IMG/VR virus record: IMGVR_UViG_3300020190_000074
Span: 1-52,734 of that record
DNA length: 52,734 nt
Strand: one strand, 5' to 3'
DNA from: a virus
The translations under genes and the position numbers were made by a program. Under the pieces are notes generated by a model that saw nothing but the letters and a program-made list of their open reading frames with translations, was not told where the DNA came from and ran no database searches. The first letter of the stretch is position 1; every line of letters begins with the position of its first letter. Below, piece by piece: positions 45,441 through 52,734 of this stretch.

Positions 45441-47504
45441 TTAATTTGGTTTAATTGGGTTTACTACCTGAACATCACAACATTTACAATTGTTGACAGT
45501 TGGCCTTCCTACGATATATAGATTAAAATCTCTATTAGCACCGCGACATAATCCGACTGGTAAATTGTTTATAATGTCAGTATATGAACCAGTTATTGTT
45601 TGTCCACCACTTATTGTTAATTGTTTTGTGTAAAGTTTTATTTGTTGATTTTGTAATGGTACAGGTACTATACAATTAATGTTCAATGCTGGTTGACTAT
45701 TTGTTATTATTGGTATTCCCATATTACCTAATCCACCATCAAATGTGACTATATTATCTAATGTTGGGGTCGGTGTTATATTTGGTGGATAATAATTAAA
45801 TTGAGAATATTGTTCAATCGAAAAAGTAATTGTTTGTGTTGGTGCAAGGTTTATTGATGGTTGTATTTGGAATGTATTTGAAATATCATCAATTGTTAAT
45901 GTCAAAACAAAAGTTTGTGGATTTGTTTGTGTTAATGTGACCGATGATGGTGTTGATAAATTACCCAAACTATCTTTTACAACAACAATATAGCTTACAG
46001 CATTTAGATTAGAAAAAGTGGATAGAGTACTAAACGTTGTTCCATTATTTATTGAATATTGATAAGGTGGTAGACCACCATATGCTTGTATTGTTATACT
46101 TCCTTTTGTATCACAAATCAAATTGTTTTGTGTTATATTTACACTTACTTCTTTGTAAGAAGTACAAGTACCAGTAGTCACTGTAATATTTATTATACTA
46201 GGATTACCAAGTCCTTGCCAACCAATTATAGGCGGTGTTGGTGTATTGTTATTAATAATACTACCAAAAACAGAACTTCCAGAAACAACCCACTGACTTG
46301 TGTAACCAGTATTAAAAAACATAAAATATTTTTCGTCGTCTGATAACCAACTTTGGTTACCATTTGTAATATTATAAGGCTCAAATTGTATTTGTTCAAA
46401 AATAACAGCCCCTAATTTTGAAGAACTTCTTTTTTTAATAGTCATACACAAATCACCATAAACTGGTAATGGTCTTATTGTGGTTGTTGTGGTAGTTGTT
46501 GGCGTTTCAGCAGTTAAGACACAAGTTGTATTTGCCGTAAAGTCACCATAATAATCAATAACAGTCGCACTATAACTTCCTACATTCAAATTATAAATTA
46601 ATGGGGAAATACTACCAATATCCCATAAAATTGTATATGGTGATGTGCCACCAGTTATTATCAATGTTGCAGCACCATCAAATGATTTTATTGATGAAGG
46701 GTGTGTTACCAAACATTCAACTTCCATAGGAAATATTGTAAGTACGTCACATTCATTTCTAGGTTGTATTGTTATTGGTGTAGAACAAGAACAACTTTCT
46801 TCTAAGTTAATTTCATAACCATAAGTTTCAACACAACTTTGTACTCCAATGTATTTTACTTCATAACATTGTTGTGGAATTGGTAGTGGATCAGTTATTG
46901 TTAGTAGTATTGAATTGTTTGTGTGCCCAGAAAGGATTGGGTTTGCACTCGTAAATGTTGGTACACTACCATCACATGCCGAAATTTCATAACAATCCGT
47001 AGCACAAGGATTTTCTTCAACACAAGTCCTACAACCCAAATCACCGAAAACATTTGGATTTTTAAATATTGGATAATAATTCGGTTGTATTCCCAACTTT
47101 ATTAATTTTTTGTCGTAAACATAAAAACAACCAGAATAAGTTTGTCCACTTAGTGAAGAAGGAATGTAGTTATCACAATAAATAGAATCATCTAGATTTA
47201 GATAATCGTCATTAGCAAGAATTGTTATGTATTGGTTATCAATACAACAAGCACTTAAAAAATAACTTGAATTTGGTATTACAATTTTGTCTTTTTTGAA
47301 ATTTGATGTATTGCCACTTATTGGAAATAATCCACAAAAATTTACTATTGCACTTTCTTGTGGTTCAAAAATTTCTGAAACAGTATTACCAGAGCAATCA
47401 ATAAAAGTTAGTGTTTCGGTTGTGGTACCAGTATTTACAATACCAGTAACTTTACAAGTTGTAAAACAATTGAAAACAAGTGGGGGAAAATTAATTCTAG
47501 GCAT
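45441..47504 (-). CDS. Fibre/adhesin, 687 aa, with SprB-like repeats
   Basis: The protein has many Cys-rich small modules in the first 260 residues, a poly-Thr linker (PTTTTTTTIRPLP), and at least two SprB-type repeats: GGTSPYTILWDIGSISPLIY followed by NLNVGSYSATVIDYYGD, and YGGLPPYQYSINNGTTFSTL followed by AVSYIVVVKDSLGN. SprB repeats are known from gliding-motility adhesins of Flavobacteria. Presence in a phage fibre suggests host-derived modules that bind the same surfaces. It follows the glycosyltransferase gene at 47517 with a 12-base gap on the same strand. A TTATTTATTAGT element lies before the ATG. Receptor-binding is inferred. Confidence 0.82.
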   Translation of the reverse strand: MPRINFPPLVFNCFTTCKVTGIVNTGTTTETLTFIDCSGNTVSEIFEPQESAIVNFCGLFPISGNTSNFKKDKIVIPNSSYFLSACCIDNQYITILANDDYLNLDDSIYCDNYIPSSLSGQTYSGCFYVYDKKLIKLGIQPNYYPIFKNPNVFGDLGCRTCVEENPCATDCYEISACDGSVPTFTSANPILSGHTNNSILLTITDPLPIPQQCYEVKYIGVQSCVETYGYEINLEESCSCSTPITIQPRNECDVLTIFPMEVECLVTHPSSIKSFDGAATLIITGGTSPYTILWDIGSISPLIYNLNVGSYSATVIDYYGDFTANTTCVLTAETPTTTTTTTIRPLPVYGDLCMTIKKRSSSKLGAVIFEQIQFEPYNITNGNQSWLSDDEKYFMFFNTGYTSQWVVSGSSVFGSIINNNTPTPPIIGWQGLGNPSIINITVTTGTCTSYKEVSVNITQNNLICDTKGSITIQAYGGLPPYQYSINNGTTFSTLSTFSNLNAVSYIVVVKDSLGNLSTPSSVTLTQTNPQTFVLTLTIDDISNTFQIQPSINLAPTQTITFSIEQYSQFNYYPPNITPTPTLDNIVTFDGGLGNMGIPIITNSQPALNINCIVPVPLQNQQIKLYTKQLTISGGQTITGSYTDIINNLPVGLCRGANRDFNLYIVGRPTVNNCKCCDVQVVNPIKPN

Positions 47505-47516
47505 ACTAATAAATAA

Positions 47517-48497
47517 TTAGTTTTTTGTTTTTTCAATGTAAGATTTCATAACATCAATATATTTTATTGTCGTACTATTCACATCTATATAATCAAAGTG
47601 ATTTTTATTTTCTTTTAATTTTTCTATTGGGTCAATATTAATGTAATCGCCTTTATAAAACTTTGTTGATTTTAAAGTATCAGTAACACCTGCCATATGT
47701 AATATTGGCATTCTTTCATATTTATCAACATTATCTGTGGCCCAAGAAAAATCTAATTCTTTTGTTATTTCTGTTTTATAATTATTTAGCCATAGATTCC
47801 ATAGAAGCGACCACATTTCAGCTGTCCAAAATTGTATTTGACCTGGGTTAATTGGAAACCTTCTTTGATAGTCTAACATTTGGTTATATAGTGGTGTACA
47901 ATCATTATAGACTTTTTCCCAAAATTTATAATCAGTATTTTTAATCAGATATTGACCACCACCGGAATTTTTTTGATTTTCCTTTATTATATCAACATTG
48001 ATTCCTACAACTTCAGCCATTTCTTTTATTAGTTGTCCTTTTTCTGATGATGGGTGTCTTGATTCATAATTATTACAACAATACATAATATAATCATAAC
48101 CTATATATCCGATTGTATCAGATAGATAAGAAATATTATTCTTTATAAGTTTTTCAAAATCTGGTAATATTCTAAAAATAATATCAGCGTCGTGTAAAAA
48201 TATATTTTTTCCTAGTTTTGGGAATTCTTTTAACCATTGTGCAATAAGATATGGTTTTATACTTGGAATGTATGTTTTTACATCTCTATTGTCTTCGTAA
48301 AAATGTAAATTAATTCCTAAATTTTTTAACTTAATTGCACCTTCACTCGGTTCTTTTGCTCCGTGAACAAGTGCTAGAATTACGTGAATTCGATTCGGGT
48401 TAATTCCTTTTTCAATAAAATTATGAACATACAATTTTATTTGCCAATGAAAATAGGGAACATCAGGTTGTGCACTTAGAAATACAATGTCTTTCAT
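47517..48497 (-). CDS. GT-A-fold glycosyltransferase, HPAT-like
   Basis: The 326-residue protein starts MKDIVFLSAQPDVPYFHWQI with the first Rossmann strand and carries NIFLHDADIIFRILPDFEKL, a D-x-D (DAD) metal and nucleotide-sugar site near residue 100. GGGQYLIKNTDYKFWEKVYN and QFWTAEMWSLLWNLWLNNYK follow, in the order known from plant hydroxyproline arabinosyl- and serine galactosyltransferases. It likely transfers a sugar onto a peptide or lipid acceptor in the cytoplasm. It ends 12 bases before the SprB-like fibre gene and is probably co-expressed with it, which fits fibre glycosylation. The sugar donor is unknown. Confidence 0.78.
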   Translation of the reverse strand: MKDIVFLSAQPDVPYFHWQIKLYVHNFIEKGINPNRIHVILALVHGAKEPSEGAIKLKNLGINLHFYEDNRDVKTYIPSIKPYLIAQWLKEFPKLGKNIFLHDADIIFRILPDFEKLIKNNISYLSDTIGYIGYDYIMYCCNNYESRHPSSEKGQLIKEMAEVVGINVDIIKENQKNSGGGQYLIKNTDYKFWEKVYNDCTPLYNQMLDYQRRFPINPGQIQFWTAEMWSLLWNLWLNNYKTEITKELDFSWATDNVDKYERMPILHMAGVTDTLKSTKFYKGDYINIDPIEKLKENKNHFDYIDVNSTTIKYIDVMKSYIEKTKN

Positions 48498-48556
48498 ATG
48501 AAAAATATATCTTAAAAATAGATAAAGTGAATTAATTTATGATACTTGTGTTACAG

Positions 48557-49060
48557 TTATAATAACAGAAGGAATTTGAGGTCCATAAAGGGGTGCTGGG
48601 TCATATCGTAAAAAGGTATATTTATTTGAGGTCCATTGAATTTCAAAATATTCTCCACCCCTAAAACTTTCAACAAAGATTCCCCATTAGCCGAATCGAA
48701 AGTTGGCCCATTGACTAATGTTGTGGATAAAGAATTATATGATAAATCGTAACATGTATTCCCTGATGTAGAATATGATGGTGTAAATGACGCGTCTTGG
48801 AAAAGGAAGATATGAAAGTCTTCAAATTCCTTACCATAAATTTCCTGACAGTTCAATAGATAAATATTTTCACAATTATTGAAGTCAATAACTTTTAAAA
48901 TAATTGGTGTTGTTGAGTCTAATGGGGACGGAACGTTAAAGATGTAAGGCGCTCCAACAATAGTTTGTACAAAATAACAATATGTTATGGTCGCATCACA
49001 TACGTATATATTAAACGGTGGTGTACCAGAAAGACTAACTATGTTTACTTGATTTGGCAT
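48557..49060 (-). CDS. Fibre protein with LamG-like module, apparent -1 frameshift near its end
   Basis: The first 70 residues (MPNQVNIVSLSGTPPFNIYV to CENIYLLNC) are paralogous to the 73-residue protein at 39003. A LamG/lectin-like part follows (CYDLSYNSLSTTLVNGPTFD, LKFNGPQINIPF). The frame then ends in an odd string, YDMTQHPFMDLKFLLLL. In the -1 frame the DNA reads LRYDPAPLYGPQIPSVIITV, which fits the fibre style and repeats GPQI, and stays open to about 48540. A five-T run lies at the switch point. So the gene is frame-shifted by programmed slippage, recent mutation or sequence error. Confidence 0.72.
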   Translation of the reverse strand: MPNQVNIVSLSGTPPFNIYVCDATITYCYFVQTIVGAPYIFNVPSPLDSTTPIILKVIDFNNCENIYLLNCQEIYGKEFEDFHIFLFQDASFTPSYSTSGNTCYDLSYNSLSTTLVNGPTFDSANGESLLKVLGVENILKFNGPQINIPFYDMTQHPFMDLKFLLLL

Positions 49061-49091
49061 CTACAATCGGAACTATTCATATAGATAAATA

Positions 49092-50030
49092 TTACTCACC
49101 GACTATTTCAATAACCTTTTCATATACTTGTAGTACGGAGGGGTGACACTCAAACTTTTCTTTTTTTTCTAAACAACCTACTAAAGATGGTATTCCATGA
49201 ATAGATCCCCACTCTCTAACGCCATATTTCATATCAGATGCACAATGTAATCCGCATTCACCTCTAACATAATGAAACTTATAATCTTGACTTCCTTTTC
49301 TATACGGAGCTCTAAACTCAGGGTTAATTGAACTACCCAATTGAAGGATTTCACAATCTGTTGTTCCTGCCAAATGCAAAAGACCAGAGTCCATTGTAAT
49401 AAAACAAGAACATTTATTCAACAAGTGCCAAGTTTGATCTAAACTTGTTTGATTCATTAGGTTGTACCCAAGTTGGATTGGAAAATTAAATACGGGTTTT
49501 TGAACCATAGAATTTCCAATCTCAGATGAGTCTTTACCAACAGAAATTACAGATATCCCCTTTTCGTTCAATAGTTGAGTCAATATCTTCCAACTTTTGG
49601 CTGGCCATGTTCTTGAGTCCCAATTTTGAACAGGGTGAATTAAAACAAATTTTTTAGGTAAATCTGATAATATAACATCATCAGCAATATAATCCATTTT
49701 CATTTCATTGTTAGTTAACATAAACCCAAGATTGATTGCATGAAATTGTTTAATGTCTATCACGTTATGTTTATTACAAACACCATTAGGTTTGTATAAA
49801 ATATCAAAGGTAGAAAATACTTCATAATCATTTTTTACACGATCAAGTAAGTCAGGAGTATATTGAAAATTGTTTTCTACATAAGGTAAATTAGTAAAAA
49901 TTTCAGGGTGATGTGATATAACAGATATTTTTTTATTGTAGGCCTCACTCAATTTCCTAATTACAGGTGTTGCACACAAAGTATCGCCAAGAGCACGACA
50001 ACCACTAATGTCTACACACATTTCTTTCAT
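49092..50030 (-). CDS. GT9-family heptosyltransferase-like glycosyltransferase
   Basis: The 312-residue protein has the ADP-heptose:LPS heptosyltransferase fold: GCRALGDTLCATPVIRKLSE (acceptor side), KFVLIHPVQNWDSRTWPAKS (nucleotide-sugar binding), VISVGKDSSEIG and CFITMDSGLLHLAGTTDCEI. A C-terminal cluster of cysteines (CGLHCASDM, GCLEKKEKFECHPS) is unusual for GT9 but like that of autotransporter heptosyltransferases. It could add a sugar to host LPS, changing the receptor, or to the phage fibres. It sits between a fibre gene and the long GT fusion in opposite orientation. Codon choice seems less AT-biased than in most of the window. Confidence 0.84.
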   Translation of the reverse strand: MKEMCVDISGCRALGDTLCATPVIRKLSEAYNKKISVISHHPEIFTNLPYVENNFQYTPDLLDRVKNDYEVFSTFDILYKPNGVCNKHNVIDIKQFHAINLGFMLTNNEMKMDYIADDVILSDLPKKFVLIHPVQNWDSRTWPAKSWKILTQLLNEKGISVISVGKDSSEIGNSMVQKPVFNFPIQLGYNLMNQTSLDQTWHLLNKCSCFITMDSGLLHLAGTTDCEILQLGSSINPEFRAPYRKGSQDYKFHYVRGECGLHCASDMKYGVREWGSIHGIPSLVGCLEKKEKFECHPSVLQVYEKVIEIVGE

Positions 50031-50081
50031 CTAATAATATTAAGCCCTTCACAAATAAATTCAATAAATTATTTTTCTATT

Positions 50082-52734
50082 ATGAAAAAAATTAGGTTGT
50101 GTTATGTGACACCCCACCTCTCAACAGGAGGAATGCCACAATTTGTTTTGAAAAGAATAGAATCACTTCAAAAATACCAAGATCAAATTGAAATTTTTTT
50201 AATTGAGTACTCTCAATTTAGCACAATTTATTTGGTACAAAGAAATAAAATTATTGATCTATTAGGTAATGATCATTTTTTTTCGTTGGGTGGATTCACA
50301 GAAGTTGATAAAAAATATGAATTGATTAAAATTTTAATAGATTTACAAATCGATATTGTTCACGTCGAAGAAATACCTGAAGGGTTCGAAAGTTTTAACA
50401 AAATTCCATTAGATTTATTGAACTCTTTTTATGACAATAACAGAACATGGAAAATAGTTGAAACGTGTCATAATGTTTGGTATAACTCTGAAAACAAAAA
50501 GTTATATCCCGATGCTTACTCATTTGTAACCCCATATCATTTCGAGACCTTCAAAGACAACACCCCTTTTAAAGAATTACACGTATATCCATATGAGGAT
50601 AAAGTGACGACAATTCTTGAAGAGTTGGGAATCCCTTTTAATCATCATAGAATCCCGTTGTTACAAAAAATTAAGACAAGGGAAAAGTTGGGTATAGATC
50701 TCACAAAGACACACATTTTAAATGTTGGTCTGTGGACCTCAGGAAAAAACCAAAGTGAGGGTGTCGAGGTTGCAAGATTGATTGAAAAAACACACTCTGA
50801 TTTACACTTCCATTTTATTGGTAATCAGGCGGAAAATTTCGAATCTTATTGGAAACCTGTCATGGAAAATTTACCAAGTAACGTAACGGTGTGGGGAGAA
50901 AGAAATGATGTAGATTCTTTTATGATGGCATGTGATGTCATGATGTTCAACTCCAAATGGGAATGTAATCCACTTGTAGTTAGAGAAGCAATAAACTACG
51001 GATTGAAAATTCTTGCCAGAAATTTATCACACTATCTTGGTATGTTCGATAAATATATCACACCTATCAGTTCCGATGATCCACTCGAAATATCAAAACA
51101 ACTTATAGATCTTGTGAATAATGATGCATTTTACGAATTAGAAAATCAGAAAGATTTTGGTGAAGAACTTTTAAAATTTTACAGTAAGGTAATTAATATG
51201 GAAAAAAATACAAATAAAAAAATAGAAACCAATTATACATTCAATCAACATTTTGTTGTTAATCCTTTTTTAGAAATATTAGGAGAAGGTGAAAACAAAT
51301 TAGACGTTAAGTTATTCGATGATGATACACTAATTTATCAAAACAATATAAAATTAAATAGTTGGATAAAATTAAATCGTGAGTATTATACCAAATGGAG
51401 AACCGAGGTTAGTGAGAATGGAAAAATTATTTACGAAAACGTTTTGGATTTAGAAAACAGGAGAGTTTACATTTCTTTTGGTTCAAAATCATTGGGCGAC
51501 ACTTTGGCTTGGATGCCGTATTGTGAAGAGTTTCGATTAAAACACAACTGTAAACTAATTGTTTCAACTTTTATGAACTACCTGTTTAAAGATCAATACC
51601 CCGAGATAGAGTTTGTAGAACCTGGACAAATTGTTTTAAATATTTATGCCCAATATAGGTTGGGTTGGTATTACAATGAAGATGGTAAGTTTAATACTAA
51701 TATCCATAAAAATGATTTCAAAAGACAAACACTACAAAAAACCGCAACCGATATTCTTGGTTTGGATTACCAAGAAATTAGACCCCAATTGAAATTACCT
51801 GTCGTTGAAAAGAAGAGAAAAGTAGGTATTGGATTTCACTCAACCGCACAGGCGAAATATTGGAACAATGAAGGTGCATGGCAAGAAGTTGTTGATTATC
51901 TCAATTCCCATGGGTATGAATGTATGATCTATTCTAAGGAGGGTGATGGTTACATGAATAACAGATACCCACATAATGTGAAAATATTTAAAGGAGGAAA
52001 TTTACAAGAAGTAATAAATGATCTTAGTACTTGTGAATTTTTTATTGGTCTCGGGTCTGGATTAAGTTGGCTAGCTTGGGCATGTGAGTTACCTTTAATT
52101 TTAATTTCAGGTTTCAGTGAAAAGTGGGCGGAAACAAAATTAGACACCTACCGAGTAATAAATCAAAATGTATGTCATGGTTGTTTTAACCATTATAGAT
52201 TAGATGCCGGTGATTGGAATTGGTGTCCTCTTCATAAAGGTACGGAAAAACAGTTTGAATGTACAAAAACAATAACACCAGAAATGGTTATTTTTGAAAT
52301 AAACAAAATAATAAATAAAAAATTAATGAACGAAAATTTTAACGACCGTTCATTTGATTGGGGAAAGAAAAGTGATTGGTATGTAAATGCTGCAATCAAA
52401 GAAATATTTGAGGATAATATCTATGAAAGAATTTTTCAGGTTGAGGAGGGGGATGTTGTTGTAGATTTGGGGGCTTCTTTAGGGCCGTTTACATATTCAA
52501 TATTACCAAAGAATCCTAAACAATGTTTTGTTGTAGAACCTTTATCCTATCATGTTGAGGTATTGAAAAAAAATGTTGGTCGAGAAAATGTAAAAATTAT
52601 ACAGGGAGCAATTACAGATAAAAAGAAAATAGAAATCAGTTGGGACAACATTTCTGAAAGTGTACCAACATTTAGTTTTAAAGAATTCTTAGATGACAAT
52701 AACATTGAAAAAATCGATTTTTTGAAATGTGATT
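50082..52734 (+). CDS. Partial three-domain fusion: GT4-like + autotransporter heptosyltransferase-like + FkbM-like methyltransferase
   Basis: An open frame starts at ATG 50082 and continues for 884 codons without a stop to the window edge. Residues 1-370 are GT-B glycosyltransferase (RLCYVTPHLSTGGMPQFVLK; HILNVGLWTSGKNQSEGVEV; CDVMMFNSKWECNPLVVREA, like GT4). Residues about 400-745 match the autotransporter (TibC/BAHT-type) heptosyltransferase: VYISFGSKSLGDTLAWMPY, FIGLGSGLSWLAWACELPL and CHGCF...WCPLH...FEC, the metal-binding cysteines. From about 760 an FkbM-type methyltransferase begins (VEEGDVVVDLGASLGPFTYS; QCFVVEPLSYHVEVLKKN). All act on sugars or proteins in the cytoplasm. The end is not seen. 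Codon use is less AT-rich than the neighbours, suggesting transfer. Confidence 0.9.
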   Translation, partial: MKKIRLCYVTPHLSTGGMPQFVLKRIESLQKYQDQIEIFLIEYSQFSTIYLVQRNKIIDLLGNDHFFSLGGFTEVDKKYELIKILIDLQIDIVHVEEIPEGFESFNKIPLDLLNSFYDNNRTWKIVETCHNVWYNSENKKLYPDAYSFVTPYHFETFKDNTPFKELHVYPYEDKVTTILEELGIPFNHHRIPLLQKIKTREKLGIDLTKTHILNVGLWTSGKNQSEGVEVARLIEKTHSDLHFHFIGNQAENFESYWKPVMENLPSNVTVWGERNDVDSFMMACDVMMFNSKWECNPLVVREAINYGLKILARNLSHYLGMFDKYITPISSDDPLEISKQLIDLVNNDAFYELENQKDFGEELLKFYSKVINMEKNTNKKIETNYTFNQHFVVNPFLEILGEGENKLDVKLFDDDTLIYQNNIKLNSWIKLNREYYTKWRTEVSENGKIIYENVLDLENRRVYISFGSKSLGDTLAWMPYCEEFRLKHNCKLIVSTFMNYLFKDQYPEIEFVEPGQIVLNIYAQYRLGWYYNEDGKFNTNIHKNDFKRQTLQKTATDILGLDYQEIRPQLKLPVVEKKRKVGIGFHSTAQAKYWNNEGAWQEVVDYLNSHGYECMIYSKEGDGYMNNRYPHNVKIFKGGNLQEVINDLSTCEFFIGLGSGLSWLAWACELPLILISGFSEKWAETKLDTYRVINQNVCHGCFNHYRLDAGDWNWCPLHKGTEKQFECTKTITPEMVIFEINKIINKKLMNENFNDRSFDWGKKSDWYVNAAIKEIFEDNIYERIFQVEEGDVVVDLGASLGPFTYSILPKNPKQCFVVEPLSYHVEVLKKNVGRENVKIIQGAITDKKKIEISWDNISESVPTFSFKEFLDDNNIEKIDFLKCD

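Overview
The window looks like part of a large tailed-phage genome (Caudoviricetes, jumbo or T4-like in gene content) that infects a member of the Bacteroidota. It is AT-rich and tightly packed with short overlaps, mostly on the minus strand. It carries phage replication and recombination genes: Rad50/gp46-like and Mre11/gp47-like subunits, a DnaG-type primase, a RecB-family nuclease and a RuvC-like resolvase. It also has structural and fibre genes and a lysis cluster. The host assignment is inferred from TTG-N20-TAnnTTTG promoters (the Bacteroidota primary sigma signal), a Bacteroidota Hc1/H1-type histone-like protein, SprB-like repeats in a fibre, and LTSC lipoboxes.

Layout. 1-13.9 kb: accessory enzymes (zinc peptidase, phosphoesterase, P-loop kinase, Nudix hydrolase, DUF192, methyltransferase-DUF3310 fusion, glutaredoxin, thioredoxin, DUF932), two lipoproteins, and a protein with an ECF sigma factor at its C-terminus. 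13.9-25.7 kb: mostly structural or virion-type proteins, DnaJ, the H1-like protein, and a lysis cluster (amidase, spanin-like and membrane proteins). 25.7-28.9 kb: a structured non-coding RNA with its own promoter, two tandem cytosine methyltransferases and an RpoD-like sigma factor. 28.9-30.6 kb: a five-repeat CRISPR array, a tracrRNA-like anti-repeat and a 392-residue TnpB-like RuvC nuclease, all in one orientation. 30.6-38.9 kb: recombination and replication genes interrupted by a LAGLIDADG homing endonuclease. 39-49 kb: large threonine-rich fibre or adhesin proteins. 47.5-52.7 kb: glycosyltransferases, ending in a very long ORF that runs off the right edge (GT4-like + autotransporter-heptosyltransferase-like + FkbM-like methyltransferase).

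The main discovery candidate is the CRISPR locus. A nuclease of transposon TnpB size sits directly upstream of a separate anti-repeat RNA and a real array, with no cas1, cas2 or tnpA in view. This is what an intermediate between TnpB and type V Cas12 should look like, carried by a phage.

Three patterns tie many genes together. (1) At least eight proteins start with a short amphipathic leader ending in (I/L)-x-E, the T4 prohead-protease consensus. Almost all lie behind a TATTTATA box, which suggests late expression and packaging into the capsid. In the sigma-factor fusion a second copy of the leader lies exactly at the domain boundary. (2) A separate promoter class, TTG-N20-TAnnTTTG, stands only 4 nt before the start codon of four genes, including the nuclease, which predicts leaderless mRNAs. 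(3) Poly-threonine fibre proteins lie next to glycosyltransferases of families that modify Ser/Thr-rich surface proteins, which suggests phage-encoded fibre glycosylation. All family assignments were made by reading motifs; no database search was run.
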